DNA of 64,000 bases from Victivallales bacterium (GTDB lineage: Bacteria > Verrucomicrobiota > Lentisphaeria > Victivallales > UBA1829). Both the position numbers and the translations under genes were made by a program. Below the pieces are notes generated by a model. That model was not told the DNA's origin and did no database searches. It saw nothing but the letters and a program-made list of their open reading frames with translations. Positions 25,396 through 34,360 of this stretch are shown here, one piece after another. How positions within the stretch are numbered: the stretch's first letter is position 1; the number at the start of each line of letters is the position of its first letter. Location: the NCBI GenBank assembly GCA_016285345.1, contig JAEEQN010000005.1, positions 1 through 64,000 of the forward strand, in the 5' to 3' direction.

Positions 25396-27471
25396 ATGAA
25401 ACGGAACCGGACAGCAGTAATGCGGCGCGGACACGGCGAACACGGCCAGGTGCTTATTCTGGCGGTCGTCGCGCTCATCCTCGTCATCATCGCGATCCTG
25501 CTGCTGTTCGACGTCCAGACCGTGATCCGGGGCAAGGTGAAGGCGCAGAACGGCGTGGACGCCGCCGCGCTGACCGGAGCGGAATGGCAGAAACATTCCC
25601 TGAACCTGATCGGAGAGCTGAACCTGGTACGAGCGACCGGCACGCTGATCTCCGAACCGTTTTTCGCGAGGGGAATCCTGGACAACCCGAACTCGAACGC
25701 GGCGGAGTTTTTCTCCGATCTCCCGCAGCCGCTCACGCAGGAGGAATACACGCTGTTCCCGGAGAAGTCGGAATTCTACAACTCCGACGGCTCGCTGAAC
25801 GTGGACAAGCTCCTGGAGGAAGTCCTGCGCGTGGAGAAGGAAAAGCGATTCCTCGACGCGCTCGACGACCTCGTTTCCCAGCTCCAGACGCGCATCTCGT
25901 TCGCCGGTCCGCTGATCGGATTCGGCGCGGCGCAGCAGGCCGCGAAGAACAACGGCATCACCTATGATCCGGATTCCAGCGATTTCTACATCAAGTACCT
26001 GAACCTCGTCGGAAACGGAGGCGTCTACGAACGCCTCACCCCCGTCTTCGTGAAGGACTACGCCTGGCGCATGCCGTATATCTCCATGCTCGATTCCATC
26101 CTCGATTATTCCACGCAGCACAACGATTTCACCGGAGAAACCGAAAACCGCGCGTACGGCATCGCCGCCGGGACCAAGTTCAAATTCGTCGGCATGCCCA
26201 GCCTCACGACCAATCCCCCGGGCGATCTTGCGAACTACCTCGGAGAGAAGCATATCTATGACATGATCCACGCCCGCGACTGGTGCGGACTCGACAGGCT
26301 TCTCCGGCTGGATTTCAACGGCAACTGGTGGGGCGACTTCGAATGCGAGTTCGAGGACGATTTCCCCGGACAGTCCGAAATCCTCCCCCTGCACATCAGT
26401 TTCTCCGAGTCGGAGGAAACCTACAACGACGCAAAGGATGCCAAGGCGCTCGGCCGCTACGCCAAAGGCGGTCAGAAACTCTTCGACGATATGTTCAACC
26501 GCGAAATACCCTATGAATACGAGGTGAGCGACGACGTCGAAACGAGCGAGGAGCACGACGGAAACAAACATACCTACTACACGCTCACCGAAATCACGAT
26601 CATGATCAACGCCTCACGATTCGAAGAGACCTATAACGACAATGACGCCGACCGCCGTTACGACCTCCTGCCGCACCTCTCGTGGGCTACCTATGACGAA
26701 GAATGGGGCACGTACGGGGACAAGCAGGAATGGGAGGAATACCTGCGCGGACGCTTCAAGCAGGGCATGGACTACAAGTCCGGCGCGCTCGCCTATTTCG
26801 AGGTAGAACAGGACACCGTGACCGTCACAGGCTCCATGGGACGTTCCCGGCGCGGACAACGTGCGCCCGACGTCGGACAGGTCTTCGCCGGAACGGCCGC
26901 CGGAGCGGACGCCATGGCCGTTTCCGGCACTCTCAACAGAATGAGCAACACCCGTTCCATCAACAGGATCGAAACGGACGCCGAAGCAAAACCGATCGGC
27001 CGGATCAAAACGGAAGACGGCCAATATCTCCGCCCGTTCGAGGCGGGACGCATGGTCCTGCCCGTCTTCACGGAAACCGCGCTCGTCCCGATCGCGCTGG
27101 AACCGGTCGAGGGCATGTCCATGGCGGATATCGACTGGCTGTACTACCTCACCGAATTCGTCCCGCTCCTCTCCGGCAGTCCGAGCATCGAGGACGCCTG
27201 GGAACGCGCCAGACAGCAGTATCCGGGGCACCTCGGCTATTACGCGTACTACGTTTCCGCGCTCGCCACGCTCAGCAATCCCGATTTCCGCCAGGCCGGG
27301 CTCGACTGGCTGGACGCCACCGCGGTCTGGGCGATGGATGAAAACGGCAACAACTATCCGCTCTACACCAACCGGGAGTACAACTGCACCGGCCGCCGGG
27401 GCGGAAACGGCGGAGGCGGAGGCTGGCACGGCACGAACTTTTCGAACGGAGGCCCGTCCAGCCTGCACTGA
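25396..27471 (+). CDS. Large TadG-like pilus-associated protein
   Basis: 691 residues. Begins like TadG: a basic leader, then HGQVLILAVVALILVIIAIL, and VIRGKVKAQNGVDAAALTGA, the typical stretch after the helix in TadG/TadE proteins. The remaining 640 residues are extracytoplasmic, rich in acidic and aromatic residues, with no vWA motif that I can recognise. The C-terminus is Gly-rich (GGNGGGGGWHG). Last of the four pilin-like genes; no Tad ATPase, TadB/C or secretin gene is nearby. Likely a large structural or adhesive component. Confidence 0.7.
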   Translation: MKRNRTAVMRRGHGEHGQVLILAVVALILVIIAILLLFDVQTVIRGKVKAQNGVDAAALTGAEWQKHSLNLIGELNLVRATGTLISEPFFARGILDNPNSNAAEFFSDLPQPLTQEEYTLFPEKSEFYNSDGSLNVDKLLEEVLRVEKEKRFLDALDDLVSQLQTRISFAGPLIGFGAAQQAAKNNGITYDPDSSDFYIKYLNLVGNGGVYERLTPVFVKDYAWRMPYISMLDSILDYSTQHNDFTGETENRAYGIAAGTKFKFVGMPSLTTNPPGDLANYLGEKHIYDMIHARDWCGLDRLLRLDFNGNWWGDFECEFEDDFPGQSEILPLHISFSESEETYNDAKDAKALGRYAKGGQKLFDDMFNREIPYEYEVSDDVETSEEHDGNKHTYYTLTEITIMINASRFEETYNDNDADRRYDLLPHLSWATYDEEWGTYGDKQEWEEYLRGRFKQGMDYKSGALAYFEVEQDTVTVTGSMGRSRRGQRAPDVGQVFAGTAAGADAMAVSGTLNRMSNTRSINRIETDAEAKPIGRIKTEDGQYLRPFEAGRMVLPVFTETALVPIALEPVEGMSMADIDWLYYLTEFVPLLSGSPSIEDAWERARQQYPGHLGYYAYYVSALATLSNPDFRQAGLDWLDATAVWAMDENGNNYPLYTNREYNCTGRRGGNGGGGGWHGTNFSNGGPSSLH

Positions 27472-27526
27472 GCGGAGACGCTTACCCGGAACAATACAGG
27501 ACATAGCACAAAAGGAGCATCCTATC

Positions 27527-28138
27527 ATGCCTGAATTCCCGTTCAAATCCGTCACCGTCGGCCTGCTTGAGGTCAACTGCTGCCTCGTTCAGCTTCCCGG
27601 TTCGCGCACACTGTACATCATCGACCCGGGCGGCGACTGGAAGCTCATCGAAGCCGAGACGAAAGCGTTTGATTACGACGAGGCGGTCATTCTGTTCACG
27701 CACGCCCATGTCGACCACATCTCCGCGGCCGGAGCCGTCGCGGACGCGCTGAACGTCAAACGCGTTTACCTCAACCCCGCCGACAAGCCCATCTACTACA
27801 GCCCCGGCAACACCGTCGGAAACTACATCCCCGCCGCCGAAGACCTCCCCGATACGACCTGGCCGCCCGAAGACCCGCGGATGCTGGTCCTCCCCTGCCC
27901 CGGACACTCCCCCGGCGGCGCGGCCTACTACTTCCCCGAGATCGACACCGTCTTCTCCGGCGACACGCTGTTCTTCAGCTCCATCGGCAGGACCGACCTG
28001 CCCGGCGGCAGCGAAAAACAGCTCCTGGATTCCGTTCACAAACAGCTGTTCAATCTGCCCGACGACACGCGCGTCGTCCCCGGCCACGGCCCGTTCACGT
28101 CCATCGGGTACGAGAAGAAAAACAACCCCTACGTCTGA
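27527..28138 (+). CDS. Metallo-beta-lactamase fold hydrolase (glyoxalase II-like)
   Basis: 203 residues from ATG 27527 (AAAGGAG upstream). Small cytoplasmic metallohydrolase: metal motif THAHVDH, then CPGHSPGG, VFSGDTLF and VVPGHGPF, the five metal-binding positions of the family. The size and the SPGG/DTLF context resemble the YcbL/glyoxalase II-like group, thioester or lactoylglutathione hydrolases, but the substrate is not certain. The longer open frame upstream overlaps the TadG-like gene and is not used. It ends convergently with the DUF3089 gene, 24 bp apart. Confidence 0.9.
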   Translation: MPEFPFKSVTVGLLEVNCCLVQLPGSRTLYIIDPGGDWKLIEAETKAFDYDEAVILFTHAHVDHISAAGAVADALNVKRVYLNPADKPIYYSPGNTVGNYIPAAEDLPDTTWPPEDPRMLVLPCPGHSPGGAAYYFPEIDTVFSGDTLFFSSIGRTDLPGGSEKQLLDSVHKQLFNLPDDTRVVPGHGPFTSIGYEKKNNPYV

Positions 28139-28162
28139 GGCGCGTTCCGCCTCAAAATCAGG

Positions 28163-29320
28163 TTATTCCGGCTGCGTGTATTTCGCGCGCCAGGCCGCCG
28201 TGCGGCGTACCATGTTGTCGCGCAGGAATTCGGCAAAGAAGAAAATGTCGTTGGCGTGGAAGATACCCTCGCCCATCTGCGCGCTCGCGTCGTACTGGCT
28301 GTCACCCGGCAAGTTCACGATTACCGCGCCTCGTTCCAGGTCGGCATGGATGCCGTCCAGCAGCGAGGCTCTGAACGTGCCCGCGGGTTCCTTCTCGGAC
28401 ACGTAATAATACCCCGTCGCCTGCGACTCCGACAGGTCCGCGGGCGTGTCGTCCGTTTTCCAGTTCAACGGATTGATGACGGCCCCGCCGGGCACGGTGA
28501 AGATGTTCTCCCCGGCGTCCTGCGCGATGGTGTTCCAGACCAGGATCACGCCCGTATCGTCCGCGCTTTTTCCGAGGTGAATCCCGCGGTCCGCGAAATC
28601 CCGTTCGATTTCCTCCGCCGTCTTCTTCGGAAGCCCGGCCAGATACGCGGCTGCGAAGCCGGATTCCGGCGTGATCTCCGGCGTGGCGCGGAGAAGCTCA
28701 TACAGGTCGGACGCCCCCTGGCTGTGTCCGACCAGGATGTACGGCATGCCGGGCTTGTGGAAGAACTTCATGAAATACAGGAACGCGGTCTTCGTGTCCT
28801 TGATGCCGTACTGAAGGAGCGTGCCGCTCAGGTCGGATGCGGAATCCGTCTCCAGCGCGGTCGAATAGTCCGCCTGCCGCACGAACGGCGCGTACAGTTT
28901 CAGCGGATGCACGGGATCGGTCAGGAGCCCGAACGTGAGGTCAATGTAGTCCGAGGCTTTCGTGCGGATGCGGTCGAACCTGTGGTCCATGACCGGACGC
29001 AGCTTGTTCTGGAACAGCGTCGGATAGATGTAGAACACCTCGAATTCGGGCAGGATGGAATCCGTTTCGCCCATCCGCACCCAGCTGGCGGGGTTGGCGT
29101 AGTCCGGCGCGGGCGGAATGACCAGCGGCGCGCTGATCTCGACCGTCGGCTTCGTCTGTTCCGCGGCATCCGTTTCCGTGGTCGATTCCACATCACCGGA
29201 CAACTCCTGCGTTTCCTGCTCGTCCGGCTCGAAAACGGAGCAGGAAACAAAAAGCGCAGGGCAAAGCAGGACGGCAAACAAAGCCCGCATGAAACGGGAA
29301 AGAATGGAAGCGGCGTTCAT
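28163..29320 (-). CDS. DUF3089 alpha/beta-hydrolase lipoprotein
   Basis: 385 residues. Lipoprotein signal with LFVSC lipobox, then a Thr/Glu-rich linker and an alpha/beta hydrolase core: FEVFYIYPT, the nucleophile elbow ILVGHSQGAS, and VINPLNWKTDD, all typical of DUF3089. Probably an esterase-like enzyme anchored in the periplasm or outer membrane; substrate unknown. AGGAG lies upstream of the ATG. Alone on its strand, convergent to the MBL hydrolase. Confidence 0.85.
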   Translation of the reverse strand: MNAASILSRFMRALFAVLLCPALFVSCSVFEPDEQETQELSGDVESTTETDAAEQTKPTVEISAPLVIPPAPDYANPASWVRMGETDSILPEFEVFYIYPTLFQNKLRPVMDHRFDRIRTKASDYIDLTFGLLTDPVHPLKLYAPFVRQADYSTALETDSASDLSGTLLQYGIKDTKTAFLYFMKFFHKPGMPYILVGHSQGASDLYELLRATPEITPESGFAAAYLAGLPKKTAEEIERDFADRGIHLGKSADDTGVILVWNTIAQDAGENIFTVPGGAVINPLNWKTDDTPADLSESQATGYYYVSEKEPAGTFRASLLDGIHADLERGAVIVNLPGDSQYDASAQMGEGIFHANDIFFFAEFLRDNMVRRTAAWRAKYTQPE

Positions 29321-29459
29321 CGTATGGATTCTCCTGAAAAAGCAAAGAGAAAGTGGAACAAAAAGGTCGTGTTCCGAAGAAACGGAGCGTATAATTTACT
29401 CCGGCGGAACCGAAAAAACAAGGCGGAAAGACTTTTTTTCGTTTTTTTTCGGTTTTCGG

Positions 29460-29488
29460 TTTTCATTTTTGCGTTCCTTTGCTATATT
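29460..29488 (+). promoter_or_regulatory. Candidate promoter before the LysM lipoprotein, with T-tracts
   Basis: TTTTCA (29460-29465), 17 bp spacer, TATATT (29483-29488). Upstream T-tracts at 29433-29439, 29442-29449 and 29453-29456 resemble those before the pilin-like genes. Confidence 0.55.
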
Positions 29489-29539
29489 TTAATGGCACAT
29501 GTTATTTTCAACGTTTTTTCCTGAAAGGAAACCAGTATT

Positions 29540-30409
29540 ATGAAGGCCGTCCGTTTCATCCCCGCCGCCGCACTTGCCGCCTGCATTGTCCTCACCGCGT
29601 GTTCCGACTATGTCGGCAAGGAAGCCACGCATCCGCTTTACGCGAAATATGAGACCTCGAAATCCGCGAAGTCCTACCGCGAAGCCGCCGACAGCCTGGA
29701 AGAATTCCTCGTGATCTGCCCGAAGTCCCCGAAGGCGCACAAGGACGCGGCGATGCTCTACAAGGAAAACCTCGAAAACTATCCCGCCGCCATCTACCAT
29801 CTGCTGAAGTATCTTGAGCTCAGCGGCGAAACGCTCTCCAAGCAGGACCAGGAAGTCTACCGCGGCTATATCCGCGACTGCGAACGCAAGATGTTCGAGA
29901 CCTACCGCGTCCGCAACGACATCAAGCTCGCAGACGAGGTCCCGCAGACCGATCCCGCCAAGCTCGCCGCGAAGGACAACGAGATCGCCGCGCTCCGCAA
30001 AAAGATTCAGGCGTTCGCCGACAACGAGAAAGTCATTCTGGAGCAGAACAAGGAACTCCGCAACCGTCTCGACCGCGCCGCCAGCACGACGGCTTCGACG
30101 GGCACCGTCAGACCGGCGGCTCAGACCGGCTTCGGTTCCGCCGCTGCCTCCGCCTCGACTTCCACTGGCACGCGCGGCAGCGTCGTCCCGTCCTCCACGA
30201 CCGGCACGCCGGGCACCACGGTCACAGGCGAGAACGGCGTGCGCTACTACTACGTGGCGAAGAACGACGGACTTCAGGCCATCGCGCAGAAGATGTACGG
30301 CAAGGCGTCCATGTGGAAGGTCATCCAGGAAGCCAACAAGGAAGCGCTCGGCGAACGCGGCATCCTGAAGATCGGCCAGCGCCTCGTCATCCCGCCCGCC
30401 CAGCAGTAA
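29540..30409 (+). CDS. Lipoprotein with TPR-like helices and C-terminal LysM domain
   Basis: 289 residues. Lipobox LTAC, then helical pairs resembling TPRs (YREAADSLEEFLVICPKSPK, YPAAIYHLLKYLELSG), a predicted coiled coil (about 145-175), a Ser/Thr/Gly-rich linker, and a LysM domain at the C-terminus (YYYVAKNDGLQAIAQKMYG, then GQRLVIPP). LysM binds peptidoglycan, so this is likely an outer-membrane lipoprotein that contacts the cell wall. AAAGGAAA precedes the ATG. It is followed by another lipoprotein 30 bp later. Confidence 0.88.
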   Translation: MKAVRFIPAAALAACIVLTACSDYVGKEATHPLYAKYETSKSAKSYREAADSLEEFLVICPKSPKAHKDAAMLYKENLENYPAAIYHLLKYLELSGETLSKQDQEVYRGYIRDCERKMFETYRVRNDIKLADEVPQTDPAKLAAKDNEIAALRKKIQAFADNEKVILEQNKELRNRLDRAASTTASTGTVRPAAQTGFGSAAASASTSTGTRGSVVPSSTTGTPGTTVTGENGVRYYYVAKNDGLQAIAQKMYGKASMWKVIQEANKEALGERGILKIGQRLVIPPAQQ

Positions 30410-30439
30410 TCACTGTTCAAATCGAGGAGACACCGCCTC

Positions 30440-31054
30440 ATGAAACGCTTCCATCTCTGGTGCGCGGCCGCGCTGCTTCCGCTCCTTGCGGCGTGCAGTT
30501 TCAGCGTCATCCCCCAGGCCGAATACACGGAAACCAGGACGTTTGACCTCGTTTCTCCCGGTCCGATCGGCGAACTGCCGTTCACGATCGACGTCGACGC
30601 CTTCTCCAGCGAATGCGCCAGCCGCTACAAGATGGTGTTCCGCGAGGAAGGCAACCGGATCGTCGTCGACGAATTCAACCGCTGGTCGATGCCTCCCGGA
30701 GCCATGCTCACCAAGTACCTCACCGCCCGGTTCGCAGCGCCGTCCGGCCATTACGGGCTCGACGGGAGACCGGCGTTCGAGCTCGACGGCTCGGTGGTGA
30801 ACTGTGAACTGAACAAGACAAAGAAGCAGGTCGACCTGCTGGTGCATTTCTTCATCATCGAGCACGGCAGCGATGACTTCAAGATCACCGGGACGGAGAA
30901 CTACAGCATCCCGGTCGACGGGACCACGGCCGAGGCGTTCGCGGACGGCATGAACAAGGTCGCGGCGAAGTTCGCCGACCACGTCGTGTCCGTCCTGAAA
31001 GAGGAACACGCCAAACGCGCCGGCGAGGCGAAATCCGCTCCGGAAACGGAGTGA
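30440..31054 (+). CDS. PqiC-like ABC-transport auxiliary lipoprotein (DUF330-like)
   Basis: 204 residues with a lipoprotein signal (LLAACS). The order TRTFDLVSPG, then VFREEGNRIVVDEFNRWSMPPGAML split over about 30 residues, and a C-terminal helix (ADGMNKVAAKFADHVVSVL) fits the ABC_trans_aux/PqiC family, where a Tyr-x-x-x-x-x-W-x-x-P-P segment is typical. Such lipoproteins work with MCE/Mla-type lipid transport between membranes, but no MCE or permease gene is in the window. GAGGAG precedes the ATG. The assignment is by pattern only. Confidence 0.6.
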   Translation: MKRFHLWCAAALLPLLAACSFSVIPQAEYTETRTFDLVSPGPIGELPFTIDVDAFSSECASRYKMVFREEGNRIVVDEFNRWSMPPGAMLTKYLTARFAAPSGHYGLDGRPAFELDGSVVNCELNKTKKQVDLLVHFFIIEHGSDDFKITGTENYSIPVDGTTAEAFADGMNKVAAKFADHVVSVLKEEHAKRAGEAKSAPETE

Positions 31055-31103
31055 TTTTTTCCGGTTCCGCGCCCCGTTTCTTGTTCGGCACACCTCGCAC
31101 GGC

Positions 31104-31679
31104 ATGACCATGATCGACCCGGACGTCATCATCACACATTTCTACCCGGAGGACACCCCGCTCCGGCGTCTGCTCCTGCGCCACAGCACGCAGGTCCGCG
31201 ACAAAGCCCTCGCCATCCTCGCGAATCCGTCACGCCCGCCGCTTGAGCTCGATCCCGACCTTGTCTCCACGGGCGCGATGCTCCACGACATCGGCATCCT
31301 CCAATGCCACGCGCCGTCCATCCTCTGCGTCGGCACACGCCCCTACATCGCGCACGGCATGATCGGCGCGGAAATGCTCCGCGATTACGGCCGGACGCAC
31401 GGGCTCGATCTGGAGCCGTTCGCGCGCATCTGCGAACGCCACACCGGCGCCGGCATCACGGCGAAGGAGGTCCGCGAACAGGGCCTGCCGATCCCCGAAC
31501 GCGACTGGCTGCCGGAGACGCCGGAGGAAAAGCTCGTCTGCCTGGCGGACAAGTTCTTCTCGAAATCCGGCGAGATGAAGGAAAAACCGGCCGATGCCGT
31601 CCGGCGTTCGATGGAGAGATTCGGCACGGACACGGTGGAGCGGTTCGATGCGCTTCTCCGGCTTTTCGGCCTCGTCTGA
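31104..31679 (+). CDS. HD-domain phosphohydrolase
   Basis: 191 residues, cytoplasmic. HD motifs: LRHSTQVRDKALAI, AMLHDIGILQCHAP (metal-binding His-Asp), YIAHGMIGAEMLR and ICERHTGAGIT, then KLVCLADKFFSKS. This is the compact HDIG type found in uncharacterised metal-dependent phosphohydrolases that may act on nucleotides. Two in-frame ATGs (31104, 31110) are equally possible. A T-rich stretch follows, then the ftsA promoter. Confidence 0.88.
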   Translation: MTMIDPDVIITHFYPEDTPLRRLLLRHSTQVRDKALAILANPSRPPLELDPDLVSTGAMLHDIGILQCHAPSILCVGTRPYIAHGMIGAEMLRDYGRTHGLDLEPFARICERHTGAGITAKEVREQGLPIPERDWLPETPEEKLVCLADKFFSKSGEMKEKPADAVRRSMERFGTDTVERFDALLRLFGLV

Positions 31680-31754
31680 CGCCTATTCAGACACCTCACG
31701 CGCCGCTTTTTCCGCTTTTCTTCAAAAAAACATCTGTTTTTTTTGTCAAATCCA

Positions 31755-31783
31755 TTCGATTTTTTTAAAAAGTGTGGTAATGT
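31755..31783 (+). promoter_or_regulatory. Candidate promoter for the ftsA-ftsZ operon
   Basis: TTCGAT (31755-31760), 17 bp spacer, TAATGT (31778-31783) in an AT-rich region with T- and A-tracts. Both boxes are imperfect. Confidence 0.45.
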
Positions 31784-31833
31784 TTTAGGGTATCTATCAG
31801 CATAATTCCTCGCATGCAGCAGAAGGGAACGAA

Positions 31834-33111
31834 ATGGCTTCTTCAGGACAAACCATCATAACCGGCATTGAGTTCGGCACGGACAAGATCTGCGCCGTTC
31901 ACGGCGTGCCGGACGAAAACGGGAACATCGAGGTGCTTTCCTTCGCCTCGCAGCCCAGCAGAAACTCCGTCGTCAAGGGCACGATCGTCGACCAGAACGC
32001 CGCCCTGAACATCCTCAAATCCGTGCTCGACGAATCGGAAAAAGGGCTCGGCAGGTTCAGCCGCTCCGAACAGCATGTCTATTTCCTGGTCAACGGCATG
32101 CACGTCAGCTCCCGCTTCGGCGAGGGAACCGTGCTGAACTACAACGAAGACAAGAAGATCACCGCGGCGCACGTGCAGAAGGCGATCGAAAGCGCGAAGA
32201 ACCTGGCTGTCTCGACCGACCTCGTGAACATTCAGGTCTACGACTCCTCCTTCCTGCTCGACGGCACGAAACGCACGTTCAACCCCATCGGCAGCCTCGC
32301 CGAAAAGCTCACCGCCGTCATCCATATCGTCTTCGCCGACAAGAAGCGCATCGACATGGCGCAGACCATCCTCCGCGAGCTCGGATTCGAGTCCGGCTAC
32401 CCGGTCTTCGTCCCGCTCGCCGACGCGTACGGCGTGCCGACGCAGGACGAACGCAGCCAGGGCACGCTGATCTTCGACTACGGCGCGGGCGTCTGCTCCT
32501 ACGTACTGCTCTACAGGGAGGGCGTCCTCCTGAGCGGGTCCATCCCGGTCGGCGTGAACAACGTCGCGAACGACCTCGCCGTGGCGCTGGAACTTCCGTA
32601 CGAGTTCTGCCAGAAATTCCTGCGCGAATCGAAGCTGGAGACGCTGCGCGGCGAGGGCAAGAACTATATCGAATACAAGGTTTCCGCCGGCGGCTCCGAA
32701 AAGATCCGCCGCATCCCGCTCGACTCCTTCGAAAAAGTCATCGACCTGCGCCAGCGCGAGACCTTCAACCTCCTCAAAAGCGAACTCGAACGCACCGGCA
32801 CCTTCACCTACCTCCGCAACGGCGTCGTCATGACCGGAGGCGGCTCCATGATCGAATCCGCGCCCGCCACCATGGCGAACGTCATGAACGTCCCCGTCCG
32901 CTGCGGCGAGGCCATGAACGTGACCGGCGCGCTGTCGGCGTTCCGCAGCCCCATGCCGTGCTACTCCGCCATCCTCGGCCTCATCAAGCACGCCGCCGCC
33001 CTCGAGGAGGATTCCCCCTCGTCCGGCTCCGGCCTCGGCCGCACCATGGTCCACGCCACCGACCAGTTCCTGCAGGGACTGAAAAACCTGGGAAAGGCAC
33101 TCAAGATATGA
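31834..33111 (+). CDS. ftsA: Cell division protein FtsA
   Basis: 425 residues, actin-like fold that ties the FtsZ ring to the inner membrane. Phosphate-1 region TGIEFGTDKICAVHG, phosphate-2 region TLIFDYGAGVCSYVLL, adenosine region VVMTGGGSMIESA, and SHS2 (1C) domain between about 85 and 165. The C-terminus FLQGLKNLGKALKI is a short amphipathic membrane-binding helix, as in FtsA. AGAAGGGA lies upstream of the ATG. Its TGA overlaps the ATG of ftsZ, so translation is coupled. Confidence 0.93.
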   Translation: MASSGQTIITGIEFGTDKICAVHGVPDENGNIEVLSFASQPSRNSVVKGTIVDQNAALNILKSVLDESEKGLGRFSRSEQHVYFLVNGMHVSSRFGEGTVLNYNEDKKITAAHVQKAIESAKNLAVSTDLVNIQVYDSSFLLDGTKRTFNPIGSLAEKLTAVIHIVFADKKRIDMAQTILRELGFESGYPVFVPLADAYGVPTQDERSQGTLIFDYGAGVCSYVLLYREGVLLSGSIPVGVNNVANDLAVALELPYEFCQKFLRESKLETLRGEGKNYIEYKVSAGGSEKIRRIPLDSFEKVIDLRQRETFNLLKSELERTGTFTYLRNGVVMTGGGSMIESAPATMANVMNVPVRCGEAMNVTGALSAFRSPMPCYSAILGLIKHAAALEEDSPSSGSGLGRTMVHATDQFLQGLKNLGKALKI

Positions 33112-34355
33112 CCGAACAGAACGCAACCTCGCCCGCCGGCCTCTCCCGGGCTCCCGTCGGCAACGGAAAAGCGCTCGTCGTCGGACTCGGCGGCTGCGGC
33201 ATCCGCATCCTCGAATTCCTACGCGCCAACCCCCGCGCGAAATGGCTCGTCACGCTCGCGGTCGACACCGACGGCGGCGTCCTTGCCGGGACACGCGCCG
33301 ACGCCGTCATCAACGCCTCCGCCGACTGGAACTCGAAATCCTGCGCCGGATGCGGCGGCGACATCATCCGCGGCGAACGCGCCGTCTCCCACGAACGCGC
33401 CAACCTGAAACAGCACGTCCGCGGCTTCTCCCTCATGATCGTGACCGGCGGACTCGGCGGCGGCACGGCCACGGGCGGCGTCCGCACGCTCGCCAGCGTC
33501 GCCCGCGAGGAGGGCATCCCGACCGTCTTCCTGCTCACCATGCCGTTCTCGTTCGAGGCGCATTCCCGCCGAAAGAACGCCGAGGACTGCCTCCGCGAGA
33601 TCCTCCCGGTCGCCGACGTCGTCCTCACGATGCCGAACGACCTGCTCTTCAGCAAACTCCCGCCCGACACGCCCGCCGAAAACGCGTTCGCGACCTCCGC
33701 GTACGAAATGGCGTCCACCGTCGTCGGGATCGCCTCGGTCCTGCGCTGCCGCGACCTCATCGGCACCGATTTCGCCACCTTTATGCGCGCCCTCCACAAA
33801 CGCCGCGCCTCCTGCGGCATCGGCGTCGGCGTCGCGGAGAATTCCGACGGACTCGACCGCTGCGCCCTCGCCCTCACGCGCATGCTCGATTCGCCGTTCC
33901 TCGGCGGAAACGACGCCATGAAACGCGCCGACGCCGCGATCGTCACCCTGACCGGCGGACCCGACCTGGAGCTGGGCGAACTGAAACGTACCCTCGAGCT
34001 CGCCGCGGGCGTCCTGCCGAAGAACGTCGAACTCCTCTCCGGCGCGAACGTCTGCGACGAGGCCGCGGGCTCCGTACAGATGACCGCCGTCATCTTCCAG
34101 TACGCCCCCGAATCCAAGCCCGCTCCCGTGCCCCGGCGCACCCCGGCGCCCGCTCCGGCCGCCGCGCCAGCCGCCTCCGACGATCTCCCGCTGCCCTTCT
34201 CCGCCGCGTCGAACAACGTCGAGGAGGTCGAGCTCGGCCTCCAGAGCTACGACAAGGGCGTCTTCGAGAAACTCCCCGCCGTGCGCTTCCGCGAGGAGGA
34301 CCTCGACATCCCGACCTACCAGCGCCGCAACATCCGCATCGACAAAGGGAGCTGA
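33108..34355 (+). CDS. ftsZ: Divergent tubulin-like cell division protein FtsZ
   Basis: 415 residues from ATG 33108, which overlaps the ftsA stop. The glycine-rich nucleotide motif reads TGGLGGGTATGG (114-124), the N-terminal VVGLGGCGIRIL and the PND box MPNDLLF are present, and the C-terminus has DLDIPTYQRR, the FtsA-binding tail type of FtsZ, after an Ala/Pro linker. The T7 synergy loop is LIGTDFAT (217-224) where E. coli has MNVDFAD: the first Asp is kept, the second catalytic Asp is Thr, and Asn is Gly. GTPase activity may therefore be altered. The ftsA partner makes the assignment secure. Confidence 0.9.
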   Translation: MTEQNATSPAGLSRAPVGNGKALVVGLGGCGIRILEFLRANPRAKWLVTLAVDTDGGVLAGTRADAVINASADWNSKSCAGCGGDIIRGERAVSHERANLKQHVRGFSLMIVTGGLGGGTATGGVRTLASVAREEGIPTVFLLTMPFSFEAHSRRKNAEDCLREILPVADVVLTMPNDLLFSKLPPDTPAENAFATSAYEMASTVVGIASVLRCRDLIGTDFATFMRALHKRRASCGIGVGVAENSDGLDRCALALTRMLDSPFLGGNDAMKRADAAIVTLTGGPDLELGELKRTLELAAGVLPKNVELLSGANVCDEAAGSVQMTAVIFQYAPESKPAPVPRRTPAPAPAAAPAASDDLPLPFSAASNNVEEVELGLQSYDKGVFEKLPAVRFREEDLDIPTYQRRNIRIDKGS

Positions 34356-34360
34356 CCGTG

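Noticed and set aside
28137-28153. Hairpin GAGGCG/CGCCTC at the end of the MBL hydrolase gene
   Set aside because: No T run and only 6 bp of stem. It resembles the small second hairpin of the REP-like units, but there is no GTAG or large hairpin beside it.
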